Positions 18,310-24,477 of a stretch of DNA of 45,690 nucleotides are shown here, piece after piece. The translations under genes and the position numbers were made by a program. Source of the DNA: Bacilli bacterium (GTDB taxonomy: Bacteria > Bacillota_I > Bacilli_A > RF39 > UBA660); assembly GCA_017405445.1 (NCBI GenBank), contig JAFRAK010000031.1, forward strand, positions 1-45,690, given 5' to 3'. The notes beneath the pieces were generated by a model. The model saw nothing but the letters and a program-made list of their open reading frames with translations, made no database searches and was not told the origin of the DNA. Positions within the stretch are counted from its first letter, which is position 1, and each line of letters opens with the position of its first letter.

Positions 18310-18351
18310 CTCCTTCCCTTTTTTATACTAGGCTGTGTAGGTTAACTAGTA
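18310..18351 (-). promoter_or_regulatory. preQ1-I riboswitch controlling the queuosine transporter
   Basis: On the minus strand a 6-bp stem TACTAG/CTAGTA (18,346-18,351 with 18,326-18,331) encloses a loop with AACCTACACAG. It is followed by an A-rich tail TAAAAAAGGG leading straight into the AAGGAG ribosome site. The CTACAC loop core and A-rich tail match the known preQ1-I consensus. The loop CC can pair with the GG of the tail to form the second helix of the pseudoknot, next to the Shine-Dalgarno. Ligand binding should therefore reduce translation. Confidence 0.85.
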
Positions 18352-18455
18352 CACATATATTATAACAAAACAATAGAATTAAGTAAACTTAAATTTAAAT
18401 TCCTTTGATCCTCAATAATTTATTTAAGCAACCTTTTTTATAAATATTCTTTTAC

Positions 18456-18600
18456 TTATTTTTCAACAGTTTTACAACATAGTACTGATACGGTTTCAAC
18501 GTGCCCTGTCCTGGGGCGAAGAACATATTGTCTAGTCCTGTACTAGGTCAATAGAATATATTCTTAAATTCCTAAAACTAGGTATGTTCTAGGGTGAAGA
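18456..18600 (-). pseudogene. Element D: relic rlmD-type 3' end with direct repeats
   Basis: Reading the minus strand from 18,521 to the TAA at 18,456 gives LRPRTGHVETVSVLCCKTVEK then stop in two pieces: LRPRTGHVE followed by TVSVLCCKTVEK. This is the C-terminal signature of TrmA/RlmD-type uracil methyltransferases, without the rest of the gene. A direct repeat of the PRT codons (TCTTCRCCCYAGRACA) occurs at 18,505-18,523 and again at 18,583-18,600. Most mismatches between the copies are synonymous, so the outer copy is also rlmD-derived. The 59 bases between hold short palindromes. This is the outermost of four such elements, and is interpreted as an old attachment site of elements that insert at the rlmD 3' end. 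Confidence 0.7.
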
Positions 18601-18674
18601 TAATGTCATGTTTGTTGCTATTATTATATATTATTACTAAAATATTTTACATATAAATATTATCATAAATATTA

Positions 18675-19559
18675 TTAATTATCTATACTGCAATTTTTAA
18701 TAACATCATTTATTAATTTACCATTTTCAATTTTGTTTTCTATTTCGTTTATTGCAAAACATTTTTTACCTAAATCTTTAAATGAAGCACCACAGTGAAA
18801 TACTCTTTTTCTATCTATAATTATAAATCTATCATGATATGAATCATTATTTATAAAGGTAACATTATTATATTGCTTTATATATTTTTTTGTTAGTGTT
18901 TTATCTATATTTGAAGAAATTACAACTATTTTTCTATTGATATTTCTAAGTTTATCTAACAATACCTTTCCCATATAATTATCTATAATTATTATTTCTT
19001 CTTTAGCTATATCAAAAATTTCTAATAGTACTGAATATGCATCATAAATATCATTCTTAAAAAATATAGAGTTTTTAGTTATTACTTTTGGATTGAATTT
19101 ATCAAATAATTCATCAATTCTTCTTGTATTTTCATCCACTTTATCTTCTAATAATAAAAATCTTCGTGGAAGTACATTCTTATTATAATTAATATAATGT
19201 CTCATCTTTACAAAAGTATCCATTATTCTAATACTTACTTCTATTGCTGTTTTTGATTTTAGAATTGTCGCAAGCATATAAACTCCTTGCTCGGTAAATA
19301 CTCTAGGATTTGATCTTGACATTGAACTTATATTTGCGGTCGAAAATTTCGACCACAAATTGCTCTTTTCTTCATCACTTAAAATCCAACTAAATCGTCT
19401 AGGAAATTTATCAGGATTATTCTTAACAGCTTCATTAATTCTTTTTGTTTCTACATTATATAATTTAGCTAAATCTGAATCTAACATTACCTCCTTTCCA
19501 TCAATTTCATAAATCATGTTTTCGATGTTTGCAACATCTTTCTCTGCTATTTCATTCAT
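18675..19559 (-). CDS. ORF6N DNA-binding domain fused to a PLD-like domain
   Basis: I start at the ATG at 19559 (294 residues), which has a GAAGGAGG site; the upstream in-frame ATG lies inside a terminator hairpin. Residues about 12-100 are an ORF6N domain (YEIDGKEVMLDSDLAKLY ... FPRRFSW ... NPRVFTEQGVYMLATILKS), a phage-type DNA-binding module. After a short coiled-coil, residues about 175-285 form a phospholipase-D-like half-domain with HDRFIIID (an HxR variant of the HKD motif) and a GASFKDLGKK strand. Such fusions are common in mobile regions of Bacillota and Bacteroidota; whether the PLD part is a nuclease is unproven. A structured leader with an intrinsic terminator precedes the gene. 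It is the last gene before relic element D. Confidence 0.85.
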   Translation of the reverse strand: MNEIAEKDVANIENMIYEIDGKEVMLDSDLAKLYNVETKRINEAVKNNPDKFPRRFSWILSDEEKSNLWSKFSTANISSMSRSNPRVFTEQGVYMLATILKSKTAIEVSIRIMDTFVKMRHYINYNKNVLPRRFLLLEDKVDENTRRIDELFDKFNPKVITKNSIFFKNDIYDAYSVLLEIFDIAKEEIIIIDNYMGKVLLDKLRNINRKIVVISSNIDKTLTKKYIKQYNNVTFINNDSYHDRFIIIDRKRVFHCGASFKDLGKKCFAINEIENKIENGKLINDVIKNCSIDN

Positions 19560-19582
19560 AATTAAACCTCCTTCTTTAGAAT

Positions 19583-19623
19583 AAAAAAAGGATATCCCCT
19601 TCATCCTATTGAAAGGGATATCC
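19583..19623 (-). terminator. Strong intrinsic terminator upstream of the ORF6N gene
   Basis: A 14-bp stem with one G-U-like mismatch (19,610-19,623 with 19,590-19,603, core GGATATCCC) is followed by seven Ts on the minus strand. It ends 24 bases before the ORF6N start codon, so it must be read through or bypassed for expression. Confidence 0.85.
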
Positions 19624-19726
19624 CGCAGCATGCAATAATTCTTCCTTGCCTTAAAGAATTAGAACCTTAGCGTCCAAATTGTCATATTAACTCATGGCAA
19701 GATAATTAATACATTTTCAACTTATC
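19583..19726 (-). ncRNA. Candidate structured leader RNA (pseudoknot plus terminator)
   Basis: A TATAAT -10 box (19,733-19,738, minus strand) precedes about 140 transcribed bases ending in a strong intrinsic terminator. Inside, AATTCTT (19,654-19,660) pairs with AAGAATT (19,637-19,643). The loop between holds GGCAAG (19,645-19,650), complementary to CTTGCC upstream (19,696-19,701), so an H-type pseudoknot is possible. No -35 box is clear. I recognise no known riboswitch consensus. It lies directly before the ORF6N-PLD gene, so it may be a leader attenuator, or a separate small RNA whose read-through expresses the gene. Confidence 0.5.
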
Positions 19727-19801
19727 ACATTTATTATAACAAATCAATCGAACATGGTTATTTTATTAAAAAAATTATATTCGATATTATATTTTACTCT
19801 T

Positions 19802-20108
19802 TTATTTACTTCCCCCATCTTTATATCCTTTATCTTTATATTTATTACATTTTAAATAAAATTTATATGCTATTGAGCAATTATTTTGATGATCTTGTGG
19901 GTTTTCAAAAGTTGATTGAATAATAACATAAACATCACAATACTTTTTACCATCAACATCTAGTAATTCATCTTTTTTTAAGTAACCATTATCTATTTTA
20001 GTTTTATCTTCTTCTAAAACAGTATGTTGTTCTATTTTATGTTTTAATTTATTAATTTTTTTCTTTTCTTTTGATTAAACCGTCGTAATAGTCGTCTCCT
20101 CTATACAT
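19802..20108 (-). pseudogene. Small protein gene (~100 residues) interrupted by an A7 frameshift
   Basis: The ATG at 20108 has a good AGAGGTG ribosome site and begins MYRGDDYYDGLIKRKEKN, then stops. One base out of frame the sequence continues without stops for about 84 codons (INKLKHKIEQHTVLEED ... YCDVYVIIQSTFENPQDHQ ... YKDKGYKDGGSK), to a TAA at 19802. Removing one A from a run of seven A's in the minus strand joins both parts into one 101-residue protein. The break could be real decay, phase variation, slippage or a sequencing error. I do not recognise the family. It lies in the accessory region between the ORF6N gene's leader and the four-repeat lipoprotein. Confidence 0.6.
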
Positions 20109-20239
20109 ACGTTTCACCTCTATTATTATTTTAGCATACGTTCTATTTATTATTTTAATTAATTTTTTGTTTTACATATTAAATAAATAGACTTTTTATA
20201 ATTATTATGATATTATATGATTCGCATGAGGGGGATTAT

Positions 20240-21229
20240 ATGAAAATAAATATTAATGCTAAAAAAATTGGTTTGTTATTAACAACTGGTGCCCTTACTT
20301 TAGGGCTTACAGCTTGTACTCCTAAGAAAACACAAAAATCAGGTGATATTAATTATTATGTTGGTGAACATAAGTTAATAGAAGTAGATATGGGATTTGA
20401 CTTTCCATTTGGTAAAGATGGTTTATATGGCTTAGAAGCGCCAGATGGTTACAGAGTCGTAGATTTCGATTATGATTATTTAAAAGATTCCACTTCTTAT
20501 AGTGACTATTTTTATGAAAACAACACAGAAGTTACTACTGATAATCCTGATAGATTTGGATTGCCAATTAATGAAACAAAACATAATGATAATATATATG
20601 AGGCTGGAGAACATAGTATTGTTTCTATAGATAGAGGTATTACTCTATTTGGTAGTTTTGGCTTTAATAAAGATTTGGTTGCTCCTGAAGGATACGAAAT
20701 AGTAGATTACGATTATGATATAACAAGTGGTTTTGATTTTGAAAATATTACGTATCAGAATAATACTTCAGTTAAAGTAAATGATTTTGATAATTTTGGT
20801 ACACCTATTAATAGTGTAACAAAAGATAATAAAGGTTATTATGATGTTGGTGAACATACTATTGTTATGCTTAGTCGTAGTATAAATCCATTTTTTGGTA
20901 AAAAAGAGAGTAAGACTATTGAAGCACCTGAAGGATATGAAATAATAGATTATGATTATGATAAATTACCATCTACTGAATATGAAACTATTCTTTTTAG
21001 AAATATTGTTCCTGTATCAAAAGTAGTAAATGATTTTGGAAAGCCTTTAGAAGATGTAAAAGGAAAAGACGAAGCTCTTGTTGTAATAGATAGAGACATA
21101 AATTTATTATTTGGTAAAGTAAGATTAGAAGAAGCAAATAAAAAAGATGGTTATTATTTAATCGATTTTGATTATGATAAAAATGAAAGTTTTGAATTTA
21201 ATACTTATGTTTATAAGAAGATTAAATAA
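20240..21229 (+). CDS. Lipoprotein with four tandem repeats
   Basis: I start at the ATG at 20240 (329 residues), 6 nt after GAGGGGG. The signal peptide ends in lipobox LGLTAC, with the lipid-bearing Cys at about residue 26. The mature protein consists of four repeats of about 70-85 residues. Each has a GEH(K/S/T)(L/I)V..(D/S)R start, a G..F/FFGK middle, then APEGYEI(I/V)DYDYD and a short tail; the fourth is degenerate at its start (ALVVIDRDINLLFGK). I recognise no family. It faces opposite to the HTH gene and shares a terminator with it. It is the only plus-strand gene in the cassette-like region, so it has its own promoter, probably the AT-rich stretch before 20,207. Confidence 0.8.
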   Translation: MKININAKKIGLLLTTGALTLGLTACTPKKTQKSGDINYYVGEHKLIEVDMGFDFPFGKDGLYGLEAPDGYRVVDFDYDYLKDSTSYSDYFYENNTEVTTDNPDRFGLPINETKHNDNIYEAGEHSIVSIDRGITLFGSFGFNKDLVAPEGYEIVDYDYDITSGFDFENITYQNNTSVKVNDFDNFGTPINSVTKDNKGYYDVGEHTIVMLSRSINPFFGKKESKTIEAPEGYEIIDYDYDKLPSTEYETILFRNIVPVSKVVNDFGKPLEDVKGKDEALVVIDRDINLLFGKVRLEEANKKDGYYLIDFDYDKNESFEFNTYVYKKIK

Positions 21230-21248
21230 TTATTAATCTTCTTTTTTT
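21217..21248 (+). terminator. Terminator between convergent genes
   Basis: A perfect 9-bp inverted repeat (GAAGATTAA with TTAATCTTC) and a 7-base loop are followed by seven Ts on the plus strand. It overlaps the 3' end of the lipoprotein gene and touches the stop of the convergent HTH gene. Confidence 0.85.
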
Positions 21249-21651
21249 ATTTTAATTTTTTATTATTTAATTCCTGCTGATTCTCGGTTGTCCGATTATC
21301 GGTAGACCGATTTTCGGGTGTCGGATTATTAGCCTCTAAATTCCTTTCTAACGAAGGTTTTCTATGAACCTTGTATTTATACTTAAACAATCCTTTTGAA
21401 TCTCTATTAAGCTCTACATCTATGTATCCAGCCTCTTTTAATTCGTTTATTGCTGTACGAACAGCACACTTACCTTCTTTAACTATTGCTACCAATCCTG
21501 CAAAAGAATAATCCCATTCTGGTGGCAATGTAAAAAATACATACATTAACCTCTTTGCTCTTAATGATAAGTTCATATTTCTACCAATAGGAGATGGAAC
21601 AATAAAATAACCTTCTTCTAAATCAATTTCAAATTCTTTTTCCCTTTCCAT
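21247..21651 (-). CDS. Plasmid/phage-type helix-turn-helix protein, likely short form
   Basis: A 134-residue protein. Residues about 15-90 (FIVPSPIGRNMNLSLRAKRL, then FTLPPEWDYSFAGLVAIVKE and RTAINELKEAGYI) match the winged-helix N-terminal domain found in replication-initiator or DnaD-like proteins of plasmids and conjugative elements. The tail is a low-complexity Asn/Thr/Glu stretch (ENRSTDNRTTENQQELNN), also typical of these proteins. Full-length relatives usually continue for another 100 or more residues, so this is either a short regulator or a truncated copy. It has an AGAAGGG ribosome site. A strong bidirectional terminator lies only 31 bases upstream. It signals a mobile-element origin for this part of the region. 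Confidence 0.75.
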   Translation of the reverse strand: MEREKEFEIDLEEGYFIVPSPIGRNMNLSLRAKRLMYVFFTLPPEWDYSFAGLVAIVKEGKCAVRTAINELKEAGYIDVELNRDSKGLFKYKYKVHRKPSLERNLEANNPTPENRSTDNRTTENQQELNNKKLK

Positions 21652-21681
21652 TTTCTACATCCCTTCTCTATTTTGGCATTT

Positions 21682-21721
21682 AAAAAGGCCGATTTACCTT
21701 TTCTGTAAATCAGCCTTTTTT
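21682..21721. terminator. Bidirectional terminator upstream of the HTH gene
   Basis: An 11-bp stem (GGCCGATTTAC with GTAAATCAGCC, one mismatch) is flanked by an A5 run on the left and a T6 run on the right, so it can work on either strand. On the minus strand it precedes the HTH gene by 31 bases, as in a leader attenuator. Between it and the next terminator (21,722-21,848) I see only a short TACC/GGTA palindrome and ACATGT repeats, and no gene. Confidence 0.8.
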
Positions 21722-21848
21722 GTATTCACACAAAGTACCAATTCGGTAATTTGGAACATGTCAAACACACTCTACCCTATACCAAATCAATAACTATAGA
21801 CATGTGTTTTTAACAAAAAATACGTTTTTGAAGCTTTTTAGTAAAATT

Positions 21849-21871
21849 AAAAAGCCCTTATAAAATAAGGG
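21849..21871 (-). terminator. Terminator after relic element A
   Basis: CCCTTAT/ATAAGGG stems (7 bp, 3-base loop) followed by a run of five Ts on the minus strand, just after the stop codon of the relic rlmD end at 21,878. It would end transcription coming from the rlmD promoter through the cassette-like genes. Confidence 0.75.
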
Positions 21872-21877
21872 TTTTCG

Positions 21878-22015
21878 TTAGTTTCTTCTACATAGCAAAC
21901 ACACACATTCAACGTGGCTAGGCCGTGGGTTTTTGCGTAGTTATTATTTATATGTTCGTGGGTCTTTGCATTCCTAAAGCCAATAGTTTACCAACCTTGT
22001 CTATTGGTTTTTGCA
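21878..22015 (-). pseudogene. Element A: relic rlmD-type 3' end with triple repeat and stem
   Basis: The minus strand from 21,937 to the TAA at 21,878 encodes RKNPRPSHVE then CVCLLCRRN, a TrmA/RlmCD-type C terminus differing from the intact gene. The motif RCAAARACCC recurs three times: at 21,923-21,937, 21,957-21,970 and 22,001-22,015. The middle copy can be read as KDPRTYK then stop, another rlmD-like fragment. An 11-bp stem (22,001-22,011 with 21,976-21,986; AAAACCAATAG, one G-U) lies in the outer part. The element begins 11 bases after the stop of the deoxyribosyltransferase-like gene. It is about 75% identical over most of its length to element B. Confidence 0.75.
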
Positions 22016-22025
22016 TAGTCAAATA

Positions 22026-22553
22026 CTATGGTTGTCTTCTAGTCATAATCAATCTTTTTTCTAATGGTAATATTTCAGTTTCATTATTAATACCAAATTG
22101 ATTAGCAAGTTCGATTGAACCATTTAATAATTCTTCTAAACTTGAAAATGGTTCATTATTAGTATCCGTTTTATATAGCCAATCTAGGTATTTAATCTTT
22201 TTTGCTTCGTGAGGTCTACCATAAAGTACTTTTCCTGTGTGAATCCAATATCCAAATTCTACATTTGTCGTAAAAGCTGGCATATCTGGTAATGTTCTTG
22301 GAATCCAAAAAGCAATTACTGAAGCATTTGATAAAGCCTCTCTTTCCCACTGTGCTTGATCAACATAATCTGCTTTAGGTTTCCATGTTGAATACTCTGG
22401 GACATATACTACTCCATCAAATCCCTTATCTTCTAAATACTTACAAGCACTTGTTCTCCATGATTCAGTATTCTCACCTCTTGGAGTTGGACCCGCTAGG
22501 AATATCGATTTATGTCCTTTTAATACTTCTTGATCTGAATAATTTATAACCAT
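22026..22553 (-). CDS. Nucleoside 2-deoxyribosyltransferase-like protein
   Basis: A 175-residue protein of the nucleoside 2-deoxyribosyltransferase-like superfamily. Seen are SIFLAGPTPRGENTESWR, the nucleotide-binding loop at the start; WEREALSNASVIAFWIPRTL in the middle, where this superfamily places its active-site acid; and NVEFGYWIHTGKVLYGRP. Relatives hydrolyse or exchange N-glycosidic bonds of nucleosides; the actual substrate is unknown. Its ATG is four bases after the stop codon of relic rlmD end B. The relic's final codons AGA AGG supply the Shine-Dalgarno, so the gene appears to be translated in place of a gene following rlmD. No promoter of its own is visible. Confidence 0.75.
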   Translation of the reverse strand: MVINYSDQEVLKGHKSIFLAGPTPRGENTESWRTSACKYLEDKGFDGVVYVPEYSTWKPKADYVDQAQWEREALSNASVIAFWIPRTLPDMPAFTTNVEFGYWIHTGKVLYGRPHEAKKIKYLDWLYKTDTNNEPFSSLEELLNGSIELANQFGINNETEILPLEKRLIMTRRQP

Positions 22554-22557
22554 AATA

Positions 22558-22693
22558 TTACCTTCTTTCTAAAACCGTGATACTTTCACAATGGCTAAAC
22601 CGCGGGTTTTTGACATCTCACTTTTTGTATGTTCATGGGTCTTTGCATTCCTAAAACCAATAGTTTATCAACCTTGTCTATTGGTTTTTGACA
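22558..22693 (-). pseudogene. Element B: relic rlmD-type 3' end with triple repeat and stem
   Basis: From 22,614 to the TAA at 22,558 the minus strand encodes VKNPRFSHCESITVLERR then stop, very like the intact RlmD end (PRTYHCESITILERR) but with many codon differences. CAAAAACC-type repeats occur at 22,600-22,615, 22,634-22,647 and 22,678-22,693. A perfect 11-bp stem joins 22,678-22,688 to 22,653-22,663. The element starts six bases after the stop of the 68-residue gene and ends four bases before the next start. An in-frame TGA just before VKNPR shows that no longer rlmD reading frame is present. Confidence 0.8.
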
Positions 22694-22698
22694 TGCCA

Positions 22699-22905
22699 TT
22701 ATTTCTTTTTAATAATCCATACCCATTTTTCTTTTAAAGATAGTTTTTTAAACTCATAACCATAATCTGGTAATTCTTTTTTATAAGTTAAGAATGCATG
22801 GTCAAAATCAAAGCCAGTTATTCTTTTTACTTCTTCAAATGATAATTTATACTCTTCTTTATTATTTTCTTTTACATATCTCCATAATGGTTCATACTTA
22901 CTCAT
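22699..22905 (-). CDS. Small 68-residue protein, DUF7662-like
   Basis: A compact 68-residue protein (KYEPLWRYVKENNKEEYKLS ... FEEVKRITGF ... FLTYKKELPDYGYEFKKLSL) that resembles the small DUF7662 proteins of Bacillota, of unknown function. It has no signal or membrane segment. Its ATG is three bases after the stop of relic rlmD end C. The relic's GAA AGG AGA codons form an AAAGGAGA ribosome site at good distance. It is flanked on both sides by relic elements, so it is a single-gene cassette in this array. Confidence 0.65.
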   Translation of the reverse strand: MSKYEPLWRYVKENNKEEYKLSFEEVKRITGFDFDHAFLTYKKELPDYGYEFKKLSLKEKWVWIIKKK

Positions 22906-22908
22906 ATA

Positions 22909-23033
22909 TTATCTCCTTTCAAGTACCGTGATACTTTCGCAATGGGTGGACACCTATTTAGGAATAGGTCATTTAACCATGTTTCTATACATAAAACTGC
23001 CATGGTTGATTGCGTATTGGGAACAGGTCATTT
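22909..23033 (-). pseudogene. Element C: relic rlmD-type 3' end with direct repeats and stem
   Basis: From 22,953 to the TAA at 22,909 the minus strand encodes VSTHCESITVLERR then stop, again the RlmD C terminus. The preceding PRT codons are replaced by IPK and a stop. A 14-base direct repeat GGAAYAGGTCATTT (plus strand) is at 22,961-22,974 and 23,020-23,033, the outer copy touching the stop codon of the preceding gene. AACCATG (22,975-22,981) and CATGGTT (23,001-23,007) form a 7-bp stem between them. Sequence outside the rlmD end is unlike elements A and B, but the layout is the same. Confidence 0.75.
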
Positions 23034-23525
23034 TTACTTAAATTCTGCTCCCTTTTCTTTTAACAATTTATAATATTTTTCTTTCTTTTTATTAAACATT
23101 GTTCCAATAGCGTTTGTATTTAGTATTACTTTAAATCCATTATCTATTGCTCCTAAAGCAGTTAACGATATACATCCTCCACCATCAACTCCAACGATTT
23201 CAATTGTATCAACATTATTCTCTTTTAAATAATCTAACAATTTAGGATTAGTAAATGCATCTCCCTTATATTTATCAAAAATTACATTTCCTTTTTTTAT
23301 TACTTCATCAGACAATTCAGCTTCAATTGTTCCGTCAAACACATGAACTGGTGCTAGTTTATTTATAAAATTATTTTTCATTAAATTTCTAATATAAATT
23401 ACTGTTTCGTTTTCTTCGATTGATTTATTTATTCTATTAATTAATTCTTCATCATATTTAAAAAACTTATCATGAGTTTTTCCAATAGTAGCTTTTTGAA
23501 CATCTATAACAAATAATGCTTTCAT
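23034..23525 (-). CDS. Isochorismatase-family cysteine hydrolase
   Basis: A 163-residue isochorismatase-like hydrolase. The expected triad is visible: Asp8 in FVIDVQK, Lys85 in VIFDKYKGDAF, and Cys118 in VDGGGCISLTA. The family includes nicotinamidases, isochorismatases and other amide hydrolases; substrate cannot be assigned, and the protein is at the short end of the family. It starts directly after the TfoX-like gene (adjacent stop and start), and is the third gene after rlmD. Its stop codon abuts the outer direct repeat of element C, so it ends the first cassette-like block. Confidence 0.85.
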   Translation of the reverse strand: MKALFVIDVQKATIGKTHDKFFKYDEELINRINKSIEENETVIYIRNLMKNNFINKLAPVHVFDGTIEAELSDEVIKKGNVIFDKYKGDAFTNPKLLDYLKENNVDTIEIVGVDGGGCISLTALGAIDNGFKVILNTNAIGTMFNKKKEKYYKLLKEKGAEFK

Positions 23526-23825
23526 CTATATCTTTAATCCTTTACAAGTATCTATTACAATATCTTTTAATTTTTCTTTATCATCTATATCTTCTACAAG
23601 ATACATAGTTTTTTTTGAACCTTCATAAGGTGGTTTTTCTTTCATGTTATATTTTTTATTACTTTCCACTATCTTTACAAGAAAATTGTCTCCACCATAA
23701 AGACCACCGAATAATATATTATTATGATAAATTAAATATCCACCCATCATAGGTCTACAAGTAATATTATCTAATAAGTCTAATTGTTCTAAAATATAAT
23801 CTTTGTATTCTTTTGTTGTACCCAT
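23526..23825 (-). CDS. TfoX N-terminal domain protein
   Basis: A 99-residue protein consisting of a single TfoX N-terminal-like domain. Seen are KEYKDYILEQLDLLDNITCR, PMMGGYLIYHNNILFGGLYG and FLVKIVESNKK, matching the FG.hG.y..g.mFG..... pattern. TfoX regulates competence in Haemophilus, but stand-alone N-domains in Bacillota have unknown function and are often near GyrI-like genes. It is 11 bases after the GyrI-like gene and directly abuts the cysteine hydrolase gene, forming a three-gene set behind rlmD. Confidence 0.8.
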   Translation of the reverse strand: MGTTKEYKDYILEQLDLLDNITCRPMMGGYLIYHNNILFGGLYGGDNFLVKIVESNKKYNMKEKPPYEGSKKTMYLVEDIDDKEKLKDIVIDTCKGLKI

Positions 23826-23836
23826 TCAATCAACTC

Positions 23837-24472
23837 CTATTTTTTCTTAATTGGATGTCTTATTACAGTTTTTAGTTTGCTTACATCACATTTTCTTGGA
23901 TCACTTAAATATATTTCGTGATGATATCTTTTATCAGTTATATCTAATTCATATCCATTTTCTTCCATATATTTATGCATTAATTCAACAGTTACAGGTT
24001 CATCATCATATGAACCATTATGCATACATTGAACACATAATCCTTCATCATAAGTTAAAAACTCTACTCTAGAAAAATCTTGTTTCTTCTTTTTAGTAGC
24101 TTCTTCTATAGCCCAATCAAAATCTTCTTTAGTAACAAAGTCAGGCAATCTTATTATTGATATAAAGTGCATAGCATTCTTGTTGTTATAGTCTATACTA
24201 GCTTTTAATCCATCCTGCCACCAAAAACCTTCTAGTGGTGGAACTACATATTCAAAGAATCCATCTATCTTATGTGATCCCTTATAACTCATTTTAATTG
24301 TATAAGCAACACCATAAAGTAATCCAATTGTATTCTGGTAATCTCCATTTTCTTCATTTGGATTACCATTACCTCTTACAGCTATGTAATTCATTTTAGG
24401 AATTTCTACTATACTTGGTTTATTCTTAGGCATATAAAATTCTTTATATTCTTTTTTATAATCAAAAGCCAT
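23837..24472 (-). CDS. GyrI-like small-molecule-binding domain protein
   Basis: A 211-residue protein of the GyrI-like/YdeE superfamily. It begins with MAFDYKKEYKEFYMPKNKPS, followed by VEIPKMNYIAVRGNGNPNEE, then GLLYGVAYTIKMSYKG, and the late YDEPVTVEL-like segment (SYDDEPVTVELMHKYMEENG). These folds bind small organic cations or antibiotics, and this subgroup may degrade them. Its ATG is five bases after the intact rlmD stop, and rlmD's last codons (GAA AGG AGA TAA) provide its Shine-Dalgarno. The same arrangement recurs with relic ends B and C, so it is the first gene of the array. Confidence 0.8.
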   Translation of the reverse strand: MAFDYKKEYKEFYMPKNKPSIVEIPKMNYIAVRGNGNPNEENGDYQNTIGLLYGVAYTIKMSYKGSHKIDGFFEYVVPPLEGFWWQDGLKASIDYNNKNAMHFISIIRLPDFVTKEDFDWAIEEATKKKKQDFSRVEFLTYDEGLCVQCMHNGSYDDEPVTVELMHKYMEENGYELDITDKRYHHEIYLSDPRKCDVSKLKTVIRHPIKKK

Positions 24473-24477
24473 ATTTT

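Noticed and set aside
19583..19726. T-box or SAM riboswitch upstream of the ORF6N gene
   Set aside because: No T-box AGGGTGGNACCGCG core and no S-box core is present; the structure matches no class I know.
21878..23033. Classical integron attC sites in elements A, B and C
   Set aside because: The GTTRRRY core with complementary RYYYAAC is not present, the repeats are direct rather than inverted, and no integron integrase is in the window. Only the general layout is similar.
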